Below, piece by piece: positions 50,229 to 62,100 of a stretch of 64,000 nt of DNA (positions are counted from its first letter, which is position 1; each line of letters starts with the position of its first letter). A program made the position numbers and the translations under genes. The DNA is from Nematostella vectensis (Eukaryota; Cnidaria; Anthozoa; Actiniaria; Edwardsiidae). Where the stretch lies: contig NC_064039.1 of assembly GCF_932526225.1 (NCBI RefSeq), positions 13,224,139-13,288,138 on the forward strand, written 5' to 3'. The notes under the pieces were generated by a model, which saw nothing but the letters and a program-made list of their open reading frames with translations, was not told the origin of the DNA and did no database searches.

Positions 50229-53200
50229 ATGGCGGTAGACAACATAGGGTTAGCGCTTAAAACTGTCCTTCAAAAGATAAATGAAGTCGCAGAGAAGCGA
50301 CCAGAGGTTTGTGATGTCGAACAAAATTCCCGAGGAAAACGATTTCTAATTTTGTTGTGTTGGAGCTTGGGTTTTCTTTTCACTCGTTGATTGTTTCGTT
50401 TCATTTTTAGAATCTTCAAAAATTGGTACCACGTTTGGTTGCTGTTAGCAAAACCAAGCCGATCGAATGCATCATTGAAGCCTATAATAACGGGCAAAGA
50501 CATTTTGGCGAAAACTACGTGAGTAAGATGAATTTCACAGTTGGTGACAATGTAGTAAACCTCCCGTCTGTCTTACGTTAGTAATAACTTATGTGAGTAC
50601 GAATCACTGGAATTTATTCAAGCCTTCAATAATGTATATCATTTTCGTCTATCAGAAAGTACCAATTTTTGGGGCCACATTCGTTGGTGTTTTCACCTCC
50701 ATTTGCGTCGATTTAAGTTATATGGCGCCCGAGATTCTAAGATGTAACAAAAGGTTACAATATGGATGTCATAACTTCAATGACAGAATTAAGTACACTG
50801 TATTACGATATGTATTTATATCTGTATCCCAATGATATTGAAGTGAGACTTGAATCACAGCATTTCATAAAGCCTTCACTGCATAGAGTAACTTCACAGC
50901 ACCGGGTGCCTCACTACATATGTATTAAGTTTGCTGGATAAATAGGGTGATTTTGATCCATGAAACCGGCAAGAGGACGCTGCCTTGCGCATGTTCGAAT
51001 TTGCAGGCCTCCCGTCCTGAAGAGGATGTGAAAAAGCAAGAAATGCTGTCCTGAACAGGATGTGACACCGGCAAGAAATGAGTGCATGCACAATCGATAT
51101 GTGTGAGGTGACATCCTTTTGCTGACGTCGTGGATCTAAATCACCCTAATTTTAGTAAGAGTTGTCAGAGTTCTTTATGTTATTCTGTAGGTACAGGAAC
51201 TAGTTGGGAAATCAAATGACCCTCGGGTAAGTTATTTTGTGTTGAACATGATGAAAATGTATGTAATAAAATTAAGGATTTGCTTGACCCAATGAGCAAA
51301 TCACATAATCTGATGTGCAGTTTTTATTGGCTGACAAATCCTGTTTTAAAAAATCTCAGTCAATATGAGATGAACCTTTCGATGACAACAAAAGCCATAC
51401 TAAATGTACAGCTTGTAGAAAGAGAACATCTTGATGTCAAAAGTCTGGTTGTTCAAATTTTTTATCAAACTGGTGCACTGCACCATAGTTTTAAAAAAAC
51501 ACTTTGAAAAAAAGGTCATGGAAACACAAGATACTGTATTGTGATGTCGTTGTCAGTACTGTACATCATTGCTGTCAGCCCAACTTGGACAGAAATCTTG
51601 TGAAAAACAGTAAATATGTGAAACATAAAAATCCAAGAGAGACAATGCAGGTGAATACAAAAATTAGACTTGTGATGAGGTCCAAAATCTTGTGACATCC
51701 GCCTAAAGTGGGTGAGTTGACAGCTATGGTACATCTTTTATGTCTCCTGGTGTGAAAGTCACTCTTGTACTCTTTGAACTTTGATACAATGCATCAGGTT
51801 TTTAGAATCAAAATGCTGTAAATGGTGAATTACATAATATTTTGTTTTTCACTTCATAGCTGAGAAATTTGGTAGGATTGAGATGGCATTTTATTGGTCA
51901 TCTACAAAGAAACAAATGCAATAATTTAGTTGGTGAGTGCTTCTAGTTGTAGAATGATGTCATTTTTAGATAAGAGTCAAATAATTTACTTTAATTTCCA
52001 GGGTTTTTCTGATTTTTAATTTTTTAGAGTCTAGAAACTTAATGGTCTACTGCAGTACATTAGCCAAAACATATGGTGAAAAGGTTATTGGAGACCAATA
52101 ATAAACATAATGAGGGACTAAAGTTGCTGTCTTGAATAAATATATATTTTTCTACATGATATACAAGCACCAAAAGGCCACCACTTAAAGTCTTAAAATG
52201 AACAAACATTTTTGTATTGAGTAAGAAGAGTATTAATGCAATTATTGTTTACTTTTGTTTTCTAGGTGTCCCTAATTTGTACATGGTAGAGACTGTGGAT
52301 AGTGAGAAGCTAGCAGCAACACTGAATAACTCTTGGGGTAAATTTCCAAACCGTGAGCCGCTCAAGGTCATGGTGGAGGTCAATACCAGTGAAGAGAAGT
52401 GTAAGTGACAATATCCAACCTGTAGACTCTTTGAAACAGATAGACCATTTTCATGATTTTGCATGCACATCCAAAAGGCCACAGACTGGTCGATCACAGG
52501 TGGTACAAAATGTGAACAAAGGGGCATTTGACTCTAGCGCCAATTTCACTGTAGCACCCTGACAGCATTTTCTATAGCTTTGTCTTTAAACTCCACATTG
52601 TATGACATTTCAGATCAGCTGTGGCCTGCCAGTCTGTGGCATTTTGGATGCGCACACATCGGGAAAATGGTCTATGTAACAAGACTCTCCAACCACTTCT
52701 TCAAAAAATGATTAGCAAAACTCTACCCACCCTTCTTCTATTTTTCCCATTATGTGAAAGCAAGGAAAATGCAATTTATCACAGGAGCTTTATTGGGAAC
52801 TAATGTAATACTGGCTTATACTGTAACAGGGTTTTTTCCTCACCCCCACATAGTTGTTGTGGGAATTGGGATTTTAAAGTCTAATCAAGGTAATACCAAG
52901 AAATTTGAGAGTGTTGGATGCTCTGGACAAAAAATGCAAAGGTAAATTAGTGGGTGTGACTTAGTGGATGAGTACTACCACTGAAGAAAAATGGTACCAC
53001 AGACTAACATCACCAGTAGTTCTTTTATGGGTCCAATGAAATGTAATGGATATAGATGGGACCTCTGGCTTTATACCCCCATCTTGGAAGACTAGGGATT
53101 CACAGTCCCCATTGTAGAAAGACAGGTTTCTACACCTCTGAAAGAGAAAAAAAGTTGGCTACCTGACCCCGAATTGCAATTCAAGGTCTCCTGGCTTGAG

Positions 53201-56200
53201 AAGTGAAATTTGTAACACTTTTCTATCACAGCTCTCTAAAAATAATAATATGACTTTGCAAGAGAATAGTAAGTGTGTTTCCTTTTTACACCCTCCAATA
53301 AAAATCCTTTGTCGACCTAGTTGCATTAATAATTGAGAATGACTTCATTCATTTTTAGGATATAGATTTAGGTTTAAAGCCGCATTGTCACCAATTTACT
53401 TCCGGAGGTCCGACGGAAACCTCAACTGTTAAAAGACAAAAGAATCTATTAAAATCCGAGATATTAAGCAGGCCATCCGCTCTAAATTATCAATTACATC
53501 CTCAAAGAAACTTCCAATAAACACACTGCTTTCAATATTTTGAAATATTTTTCGCGTTTTCCGTTAAAAATCATCGGAGATTGTTACGTAATCGACCGGA
53601 AGTAAACTGGTGACAATGAGGCTTTAATATGTTAATATTAAAGAAATACTATTTACACTAACATGATTAAGAACAGTTAAAAAAATTCTACAGAAATGCC
53701 TATAGGGTTGAAATATAGACATGGAGAGTGATTCAGAATGGCTTTTGTTTTATAGAATTCAAGTCAATTTTAACAGCTTCCAATAAAGATGTGTCAATGG
53801 AAACACCAAAACTATTGCCTAAGAACATAAAATTTCCTGGTTTAACATTTCTGATGCCCATTAATGGATTGCTCCATATGTATTCTATTGGAATTTATCT
53901 TAGTTGACTACCATTGAGAGCTCTGAATCCTGCTTTCAATGTAAACATTTATTTTTGATTAATGTTATTTATTTTTCTCCAGCTAAGAAAGGCTGCCTAC
54001 CAGCAGAGGCAACACAGTTGACAGAGTTTGTGTTTAATGAATGCCCTCATCTTCGGCTATCAGGGCTCATGACCATTGGCCAGTATAACTACGACTGGGA
54101 AAAGCATGGCCCAAATCCAGATTTCCTGGTAAATACATTTTGGTGTCTTGTGCATGATCAGGGCTTCCCTGGCATCACAGAAAAACCTTGTGCATGTGCA
54201 AGTGTCTCAACAAAGCTATGACTTTGTGCAATGGACATTGCTTGGTTGCCCTCCTGAATAATTTTCCATATTTAAAAAAACACTACTGATACTCATACTC
54301 ATGCTTTTTTAACACAAAAAATCAATAACCAAAAACTTACACCTAATTTTTAAAAGTGCTGTGCAGAAGTATCTGCCTTTTGATATAAAATGAGCTGATT
54401 TAAAACGTTCCTGCAATGTTGGCTTTCCCCAGAAAGAAACATTGAAGGATCCCTGTGAGAGCTTGACTTTTCCTACACCATATTTTTTATTTATTCTGGT
54501 CCTATCAATATTTTTTAATGTGCAAGGGTATGTAGAAAAGATCATTTGCTCTGCTTGATGATTCCCATTTTTTCCATACTTATTTTCTTTTTACAATCAT
54601 CATCAGCTATCTTCAGCAACAGCTTAACCAATATCTTTTGCAGCGACTAATCAGATGCAGGGAGGAAATCTGTGGTAAACTGAATCTGCCCCTTGAAAGA
54701 TTTGAACTGAGTATGGGAATGTCAAGTGACTATGAGAAGGCAGTAAGTGAAGCCATACTAGTCTACATCTTTGTGTACAAAAAGTGTATTTCTGATTTAG
54801 ATAACACATATTGCAGAGCTGAAGAAACTTATCCCCCTTCACCCTATATGACAGACCTCAACTGCTAAAATAATATTTATATTATAACTCACAATTTTAA
54901 ACCCCCAAAATACCTCATTTCAAAATAATGATTTTGCGAGCATTATTATTATGAGTTATAGCATGGCATCTCTGGGAATTTAGTGGTTAAAAGTCCAGCA
55001 GCAAAGGGATGATTAGTTTATAAGTTGACTTTAACTAGTCATCACAAGGTTGCAAGGACATTTAATCACTAAATTCCCCGAGATGCCATGCAAAAACTTT
55101 GTAATACTATGATCACTGAGGAAATAAACTCGCAACTATGAGTAATATTAGGTTGGATGAGCTAACACAGTTCAATGGATCAGGGCATTGCATATGCATT
55201 GTTCTTTTTATCCCTCTAGAGACCACCACATTTTCACAAACAATTCTAAAATAAAAGATAGTTGATTTACAAGTTGCTCTACATATGAACAATTTAGTTC
55301 TTTGACATCATTAGCACGCATGCATACAGCAATCAAAATCATCCCACATGGATCTAGTCTAACATTGTTTAAGAAGAAGATCAAATACTCTTGGCACAGG
55401 GTCTATTCTTGTGCCTTCTATTTGTTCTCTGGTGAAAACTAGAAGACAAGCATCATGGTTCTAAAATTCTTTCATGCACTGATGTAGAGGGAAATTTCGA
55501 AGACATAAGATTCATTTTAGTGTATGAGGGAAATTTAGAAACTAAATCTCCCTCATCATTAATGCATGAGGGAAATTTAGAACCATCTATTGTTTTCGAG
55601 GGAATTTTTAATCTGATGTGATCATGGTATTATTGAAGTTACAGTTGATTTTTTAATACTGTCTATCTGTTTTTATTTTGTTGTCTCTGGTATTATTGAG
55701 ATCCAATCTCAAGGCATGAAACACCTGCTCTGAACCCCCCCCCCCCCTCCCCATCATTCTCATTGCTCTGGATTGTTGCCTTTGTAGAGAAGCACCTTCA
55801 TTGGCATTGGCTGCTGTGGTTGACCACACCAATATAGGCAATTCTCGGCGCAGTAAATGGCCATGTTGTTGCGACTACCCTGCTTATTGTGGCAAAGCTA
55901 ATAAAATAAAATAAAATATCTCTTTTTGTTGTTGTTGTTTTCGTTGCATCAGTTCTATTGTGTTAGTTACTAATCTACAGGTCCGTAGCCAGCAGAGGGT
56001 CACAGTTAGGTCTACAAGTTTTCTTGATGAAGAATTGCCAATTCTTGGGTGTTTTGTGTATGGCATCTTCTACTGTGCAACCCCTCTCATCTGAACTTGG
56101 TAACTAATCAAATCTAATCTTTCATTGTTTTTCCCTTAGATAACTATGGGTAGTACAAATGTGAGAGTTGGAAGTACCATCTTTGGTGTCAGGGAACCTA

Positions 56201-56358
56201 AACTTCCAGCAAAAGCATCAAACCCGCCTACTACATCGGCAGAAAGCTCTGGCAAAGAAGTGGATGAGAAGAAACCCAACCAAAATGGAACCACTGATAT
56301 GTTGCAAGAAAATAAAGACTTCGTCAATCAATTTTCTGCACTTGATGTGTGCATATAG
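50229..56358 (+). CDS. PLPBP: Pyridoxal phosphate homeostasis protein (PLPBP/YggS family), 297 aa
   Basis: Binds PLP and keeps vitamin B6 pools in balance (family knowledge; fold type III, no known catalysis). Exons: 50229-50306, 50411-50518, 51191-51226, 51860-51932, 52266-52400, 53983-54128, 54644-54742 and 56140-56358, totalling 894 nt in frame. Motifs: LVAVSKTKP with the PLP-binding Lys, [64 protein letters not shown] and [13 protein letters not shown], all in the expected order. The C-terminal tail of about 45 residues is low-conservation. The 5' end is in a divergent arrangement with TEX36. Confidence 0.95.
53377..53626. mobile_element. MITE, TTTAAAGC-GTAAACT family, copy 2 (PLPBP intron)
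   Basis: Ends TTAAAGCCGCATTGTCACCA and its near complement ACTGGTGACAATGAGGCTTT. It shares CTTCCGG and AAGACAAAAGAATCTATTA blocks (opposite orientation) with 11930-12167. Confidence 0.7.
54955..55097. mobile_element. Foldback/MITE in the last PLPBP intron
   Basis: Inverted arms GCATGGCATCTCTGGGAATT with TAGTG, and CACTAAATTCCCCGAGATGC with CATGC, separated by about 80 bp. Non-coding. Confidence 0.6.
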
Positions 56359-56852
56359 TTTAAGCTCTGACTAAAAGCTTGGTTAGGGTAATTCAAATAG
56401 GAAGCACTAACGCGGTTAGCAGGTCTGCTCAGAGCTTTGCTTCCTTGGAAATGCTGAATCTTGAAAAGACAAGAGGTTCTACTCTAACTTCACATTTCTA
56501 AACATAACGAAATCAATGTATATGCTAAGGTTTTGGCAGTTCTAACCTCGTGCATAGTATCTTGCTAATTCTTTGCATCCCACTCCCCACAAATTATCGC
56601 ATTATAAGCCCTTTTAACCAAGATAACTGATGGTGTTTCTGACTATTGTAAATTCTAGTCACCTTGACATAGGGGTCTGGGGACGAAAATGTTTGAAATT
56701 TTGTTGGTGATGATGATGTATTGAGCATACAGTATTTGTAGATACATGATTTGAAAATATAGAAACTGTTCTGTTCAGCTTTCCCTTTGGAATTTTGCTT
56801 TTCACAGGGATCCTACCCTTGCATACAGAGGCTGGCAATCTTACCCACCCCC
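56359..56852. other. PLPBP 3' UTR / intergenic
   Basis: AT-rich sequence after the PLPBP stop. No gene recognised before the 5.5-kb element. Confidence 0.5.
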
Positions 56853-56858
56853 TCATAG

Positions 56859-57128
56859 GGGGGGGGGAACTGGGGGGGTTTCAGTGAAACGGCCTGGGAG
56901 GCGCGGATCGCCCCTCCGGGCCTCCCAGCCCCGTCTCTATATATCAGGTAGACGTACATAAACAATCGGCAAAAGCTAATGTAGGCCAAAACGGTTTCAC
57001 GTACATAAACAATCGGCAGAAGCTAATGTAGGCCAAATAGATTTCGCGTACATGAATAATCAATTAGGGCTGCAGGTGTTTCGCGTGCATGAATAATTAA
57101 TTAGGGCTGCATACATGAATAACTAGGG
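56859..57128 (+). repeat. Left terminal inverted repeat of the 5.5-kb element
   Basis: Matches the complement of 62101-62380. The distal part has a stem, CTGGGAGGC ... GCCTCCCAG, then TATATA, then two diverged 49-bp direct repeats (ACGTACATAAACAATCGGCA, GAAGCTAATGTAGGCC-type) and further GAATAATTAATTAGGGCTGC-type repeats. Confidence 0.9.
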
Positions 57129-57288
57129 TGTAGGCCGGGTGCGTGCAAGCCCAAGGACGTACACGACTTTTTGGGGCAAATAGCGATGGGGCCGCGAAAA
57201 CGAGGAGGGCCGCCAACCTACGGGGCGCGGAATAACCGTTTTTCGGCCGTAAATTCAAAGCCGCTGGCGTGGCGTTTAAACCTGAGCT

Positions 57289-57960
57289 CTACTCGAACAC
57301 CTCGCTCGCGAACTCCTCGCGAATTTTTCGCAGCCTCTTTTTCATCTTTTCGCGTGCCTCCAGGGAGGGCCCTTTCCCGCTTTTTTTTTTTTTATCACGC
57401 GGTGCGAGGCCGTGTCGGGCTCTGATAGCGTCCTTGAGCGTGTTGTATCTCTCTTGTTCCTGAAGTATTTGCCGAAAATCATCGTCTGAGATACGCCCGT
57501 CTTGCAGAGCCTTAGAGACCAGCCCGCTGATCGAGTTTTTCTTACTCTTCGCTAAAACCATCGTGTCTTCGTGTTTAGCCACCTTGCTCTTAAGACCCCT
57601 AGAGACCACGCCCGCGCCCACGACACCGATCAGCCCAGCGACCCCTGCCAGCGGAGCGCCGATCAGAACCCCTATCCCACTCAAAGAGACTCCCAGCCCG
57701 GCGCTGGAAAGCGCCCCTGCAGCGATGCCGGACGCCACAGACACAGCATGGGTAACGGCAAAGGCGCGCTTATACTTCTTCCGCACCTGTCGATAATGCG
57801 TTATCTCATTGTCTAGACCTGCCTGAGTGTCACGTATTACCTGGAGTCGGAAACTTTGCACGTCGCCGCCGGTCCTCGCCGGAGCGGTAGGCGTTTGCGG
57901 GGGGCAGACGCTGGGAAGCGAGGGGTATATGCCACCGCAGCTAACGTCGCTGTTTGCCAT
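57289..57960 (-). CDS. Membrane-associated protein of the 5.5-kb element, 223 aa
   Basis: The N-terminus is Pro-rich and soluble, then a helical charged segment (ITHYRQVRKKYKRAF). The central glycine/alanine-rich hydrophobic stretch, residues about 70-122 (SVASGIAAGALSSAGLG, GVLIGAPLAGVAGLIGVVGA), could form a hairpin in a membrane. The C-terminal third has GLVSKALQDGRISDDDFRQI, then a Lys-rich tail. Intact frame. I associate this arrangement with uncharacterised proteins in cnidarian virus-like elements; role unknown, possibly a virion membrane-active protein. Confidence 0.6.
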   Translation of the reverse strand: MANSDVSCGGIYPSLPSVCPPQTPTAPARTGGDVQSFRLQVIRDTQAGLDNEITHYRQVRKKYKRAFAVTHAVSVASGIAAGALSSAGLGVSLSGIGVLIGAPLAGVAGLIGVVGAGVVSRGLKSKVAKHEDTMVLAKSKKNSISGLVSKALQDGRISDDDFRQILQEQERYNTLKDAIRARHGLAPRDKKKKSGKGPSLEAREKMKKRLRKIREEFASEVFE

Positions 57961-57976
57961 GCCTGTTATGTCGGGC

Positions 57977-58665
57977 CTAGGTTAGCTCTAATACGAGGCG
58001 AACAGGCTTGCCCTTAAAGTCCACCCGTCTACCGCGGTCATCCCTGATCCATATTCGGATACTCGAGACAAACTCAGAGGAAGACGCTGCGACACACACG
58101 GGGATGTCGGGCCCATACACGACTTTCTTGTGCGGCCTCCCGCGGGTTTCTAGGCAAGCGAGAACGTTTGAAGGCTCGTCTAAGGCGAGGCACTGCGAGC
58201 GGTCTACGATGTCGCAGAAGATGTAGATGGCCTCTAATTTCGGCAAAGTCACCTTAAGTGGGGGAGCCCCCAAGGGCAGTGCGAGGCCCCGCATACCCAT
58301 CTGGTCGTCTTTAGCCCCCAGGCCAAATAGTGCGCAAAGCTCGGCGTTCAGGAACACAATGCCACCGGACACGAGCACGATCTTCCCGGTGAGGGGATCC
58401 AGCTTCGCGGTCAGAATATCGCTCTTAGCGCGGTTGATCGTCTCCACGATGGACTCGGCCGTGTGGTGCCCGGCTGGCAGAGTAGCGATGGGGGGAGGGG
58501 GGCTATAGTCGTTATCTGATGCTCCTGCTCGAGATTATACCAGCTGTTAAACAGCGAGCACTGCCGGAGCGCCACGAAGCGTGGGCGCCTTATCGGCTGC
58601 TCGAAGAAGAGCGTCAGTTCGCCTCCGGTGAACACAGCATGTAGGACCACCATTGTGTTGAACAT
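57977..58665 (-). pseudogene. Minor virion-like protein, frameshift in a C-run
   Basis: The first half (58411-58665) starts MFNTMVVLHAVFTGGELTLF and contains FNSWYNLEQEHQIT. The second (57977-58447) has LDPLTGKIVLVSGGIV, EAIYIFCDIVDRSQC and IRIWIRDDRGRRVDFKGK. The frames switch at the C-run near 58490-58502, so a single-base length change there would separate them; it could also be a base-calling error. The pattern (cytosolic, beta-rich, ending RLVLELT) resembles jelly-roll-type minor capsid candidates of virus-like elements, but this is an inference. Confidence 0.5.
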
Positions 58666-58695
58666 AGCCCGCCTTCGTGTTTAATAGGGCTGAGC

Positions 58696-59115
58696 ATGGA
58701 TTGGGAAGGCTGGCAGATGCTGAACGAGGTTCCCCGGAGGAAGGATGAGGAGACGAAGAAGGCGGCAGTTGCGGCGGGAGCCTCTATAGCCGAGCATATC
58801 AAACAGGCTATAGCCGAACAAGTAAAAAAACCGGTCTCCCTAGGTTTCCCTAGGTCTCTGACCCTCGCGCAAAAGCTGCTCTACGCCGTGCCCGCGACCC
58901 CCGTGGAGAGCACGGCCTCAGACATCACCCCACTACTCACGCAGCTGGAGATACACGGGGCAGAGGACAAATCATTCACGACTAGGGTCCGAGACATATT
59001 CAAAGAGACGGTAGTCACGCACAAGTCCGCCAAGGAGTCTCGCCGGTGGCTATCGGAGCCTTCCTATGGGTACTGGCCACAGCAACTCAACTTTGCGGTC
59101 TGGTGCGCAACCGCC
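58696..59115 (+). pseudogene. Truncated structural-type gene (5' part)
   Basis: Starts MDWEGWQMLNEVPRRKDEET, with an Ala-rich helix and then a region ending LNFAVWCATAGCGL. After about 59115 the frame continues only as antisense of the neighbouring minus-strand gene, up to 59595. The real 3' half therefore appears deleted. The start is 31 bp from the divergent start of the minor virion-like gene. Confidence 0.5.
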
Positions 59116-59480
59116 GGATGTGGTTTAGTCCAACCTCCGTTTTTGAGGTCGCGAACCTGTATTAGCGTCTTTCCCCTCCAGTCTGACTGGAACCGTATCA
59201 GATTCTCGTTAAGGTCTGGGTATTCCTCCCTAAGGGACAGGAGACCGAGTCTTGTCGCTGCATCCCCTGTGGTGAACGAGGTTTCAGCGCTTGCCGTTTC
59301 TGCGCTTCGCGAAGCCATGCTATGCGCAGCAGGCATACGCGATGACGTGCTCGTCATTGGGATCGACTCCCCATCGTCGGGGTCAAACGGGATAAGGGGC
59401 GTCGTCTCGTCGTCCCCCGCCCCGCGATCGGCGGACGCACCCGGTAAGGTATCGTCAATGTCAACGTCAACGTCACCCAT
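59116..59480 (-). pseudogene. Truncated acidic protein gene (5' part)
   Basis: Starts MGDVDVDIDDTLPG and contains DDETTPLIPFDPDDGE, SLREEYPDLNEN and WRGKTLIQVRD. Convergent with the gene at 58696, and its frame runs antisense into that gene after 59116. Both partners of the pair look cut at the same junction. Confidence 0.5.
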
Positions 59481-59577
59481 GATGCGTGCGCATAACTCGT
59501 GCTATGCTATATTAGACATGTCTAACAGTCCGCATCATAGCCACGCGACTTCGTACTTTATGTGCATATACGTATAC

Positions 59578-60843
59578 GATGTCAGTCAGCGATAAACTCG
59601 ACCCCCAGCGAACACCTAGAATTCCTCTGGGGTTGAAAGCCGAGAGAACTGTTCACCGGGCACTCTCAACCCGTCGACGGCCTCCCCAGGCGAGACGCTA
59701 TATTTGGCGGTCCCAAAGCTATTGAAAGGCGTCACGCTCGTGCCTAGCTCCTTGAGGGTCGGTCTCGATCTCTCCGTCTCAGGCCATGCGAATAATACCG
59801 TCGTGAACAACGTCGGCCGAAATCTCGTGAGCCGCCTGAAAATCACGTTTGCAGGAGAAACGCTCCAGGACACCAACCGCTACGACGTCTTCAAGACGTA
59901 CGAGGAGCTCTACCTGTCCAAGGTCGAGAGAGAGGACCGCCTGGAGCAGGGCATACAGTCAGAAAACATGCGCAAGCTTCGCTCCAAGGCTGGCGATAAA
60001 GCGACCAGTAACGCCAGGAGGTGGTTCTAAGCGCCGCCCACGGGGCGAGGTACACCATCCCGCTAGACCATTCTCTGCTGACGGACCACGGCGTGCTGTA
60101 CCCAAGGGCGCTCTCCGAGGCGCTGCTCTTCGAGATCACGTTCGCAGCGGTTGACCAGGTAGTGGTCGGAATCGATGCTACCAAATTATCCTATGCCATC
60201 GAAAATCTAGAGCTGGAGTACGAAAGCCTGAGGGACGACAACCTCGCCCGGTCTGCATCCGCCGCCTACCAAAACGGCACAACGTTCTTCTACGAGCAAG
60301 TGAACCTTCACAAGACCTTCGTGATTAGCAAAGGGACGGACAGCATAATCAACGAGAGTGTCAACCTGCCGCGAAGGTCTATGAGTGGTCTGTTGCTCCT
60401 CTTTGTGGAGCCATACACGGCAGGGGCTCGCGACTCTGAGAAGTTCGTGTACCCCGACATCAAGAGCGTTCGCGTTACAATCGACGGCATGCCAAACAAA
60501 GTCTTCAGCCAGGGCCTGCGCCCCACGGATTTCTAGAGGGGGGTTTAAAGGCGGTTCGTCCGCCCCTCCCCGGGGGGGGCACAGCGGAGCGCCCGCCGCC
60601 TCGGCAATCGGCCCCGAGTCGTTCTATGGCGATAACAAGTTTGCTCTGTGGATCGACCTTCGAACGACGGACGACAGTGCTATCCATGGGGGTGGTCTCC
60701 GATTGGTCAATACCCGCGACGGTGTGCACCTCGAGATAAAACGCACGGCAGGCGGCTCGGGTAACGTAAACTGTCACGTGTTTGTGGTGGCCGACGCCCA
60801 AATGAACCTTATGAACGGACAGCTAGAGTCCATACAATACTGA
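59578..60843 (+). pseudogene. Capsid-like (candidate major capsid) protein gene, decayed
   Basis: About 420 codons over several frames: start ATGTCAGTCAGCGATAAACT at 59578, frameshift and stop near 59610-59620, main frame to 60028 (VSGHANNTVVNNVGRNLV, EREDRLEQGI), frameshift near 60015, second frame to 60536 (YTIPLDHSLLTDHGVLYPRA, RRSMSGLLLLFVEPY), then a stop and frameshift before the last part (NKFALWIDLRTTDD, HVFVVADAQMNLMNG, stop 60841). Beta-rich pattern with repeated short strands. I assign capsid from resemblance to a family common in cnidarian genomes next to a packaging-type ATPase. Not proven, and the gene is dead. Confidence 0.5.
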
Positions 60844-60862
60844 GCACATACGCCGGAGCGGT

Positions 60863-61300
60863 ATGGACCCGAAAAACGTCCCATTTAACGCTCTCATCGT
60901 GGGCCCGACGTCATGCGGGAAGACCCAATTCGTAGTGGACCGGCTGCGCGGCCCTTTCCGGGGCAAGTTTGACTACATCGTACTCGTGTGCCCTACCTTT
61001 GTCTACAACAAAACATACGACGGCTTCGGCGAGGGCGACAATCGTCTGTTTGTCATCGCACCTGAGGCGGGTCAGATCGACAAACTGCTGAGGTTTGTCT
61101 CCGGCTCTAAAGCCGGGAGCGTAGGGCAGCACTTGGAACAAAACGAGGGCTGGATCACCACGCCAGAGCTCAAGGACCTGCTACACTCGGGTGACCTCGC
61201 CATGGCCGCGGCGAGGGAGGTGTTGTATAGCGTCGGAAAAAAGGACTCCATCAAATTCCCCCACTCCGGCCCCGGCGGCGAAGACTCGCAGGGTCGATAA
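60863..61300 (+). pseudogene. Packaging-type ATPase, truncated
   Basis: Starts MDPKNVPFNALIVGPTSCGK with a clear Walker A (GPTSCGKT), then DYIVLVCPTFVYNKTYDGFG. No Walker B follows. From about residue 80 the frame reads antisense of the convergent gene at 61072-61710. The 3' part is therefore lost. The start lies 20 bp after the capsid-like gene's stop, suggesting co-transcription. Confidence 0.65.
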
Positions 61301-61710
61301 CCAAGGCACCTGGGGTGCGGGCCTCTCGGCTTTAGAGCAATGACACCTGTTCCACCAAGATCTCGTATCTCCTGGTAAACACTGGCGCTTATGTCTTGGC
61401 CCCGTAGAGTGGCATCCACGCTTGGGAACCAAAGATGGGCGCCGCCGACGAAGAGAGAGTAGTACTTCTCGGGGTCTAAGCTCTCTGGGCCCTCTTGCCG
61501 CTGTCCCGGCAGCAGAGGGTCGAACTCGCGCCAGACCTCCTCCGTCCACACCTTCTCCGGTACGAGCGGCTTAAGCAGCCTGTGTTTGACATCGTCGGGG
61601 ATGTCCTCGTCCAGGATGTTCTGGACCAGCCCTGCCAGTACGGCGGGCGCCTCTTTGTCACGCATGCTATCGAGAATCTCCTCTATGTGGGCGTCCATGT
61701 TTGGGCACAC
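61150..61710 (-). pseudogene. Unknown protein gene of the 5.5-kb element, 3' end lost
   Basis: Starts MCPNMDAHIEEILDSMRDKE (or at the second Met). It contains LFVGGAHLWFPSVDATLRG and VIALKPRGPHPRCLG, and is open to 61072. The last part is antisense of the ATPase, so the natural C-terminus is probably missing. Function unknown. Confidence 0.45.
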
Positions 61711-61766
61711 CTTGAGCCACCCAGTCTCTAACTGAGAGTTTGGGTATGCCCTGCGCCACCCAGTCT

Positions 61767-62066
61767 CTAATTGACCGCACCGCGGGCTGCGATGTCAGAC
61801 AGGACGAGTGCGAACCATTTCCGAGCGCGCCTCTCGATGCCACGCATCCTCTGCCCTTTACGATTCGCTCCGCAGGGGCGGCACAGCCGCGTCTCCGACT
61901 GAGTCCCTATGCCGCAGACCCTACACGGCACGGGGAGGGGGCTGCCCTTACGGAGCCTTTGGAGGTGCACCTTGCAGTAGGTGTCCATGCACCTCCGGCC
62001 GCACGTGTTTGCGTGGCCGATCTTTAGCCACCCGCAGTAATCTTTTCCGCACGCTCGGTATACCAC
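61767..62066 (-). CDS. Cys-rich zinc-binding-type small protein, about 99 aa
   Basis: Cys pairs: CGKDYC, CGRRC, YC, PCRVCG and LCRPCG, with His in GHANTC and KVHL. Enough ligands for two or three zinc sites. Basic C-terminus. The frame is intact. It is the outermost right gene, next to the right terminal repeat. Role unknown. Confidence 0.5.
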   Translation of the reverse strand: MVYRACGKDYCGWLKIGHANTCGRRCMDTYCKVHLQRLRKGSPLPVPCRVCGIGTQSETRLCRPCGANRKGQRMRGIERRARKWFALVLSDIAARGAVN

Positions 62067-62100
62067 AGGACAGACGGATGTCTAATTGCAAGTCCAACGC

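Noticed and set aside
58696-59595. 299-codon plus-strand frame as one gene
   Set aside because: Its second half is antisense of a minus-strand frame with better protein-like composition, so only the first 140 codons or so are kept.
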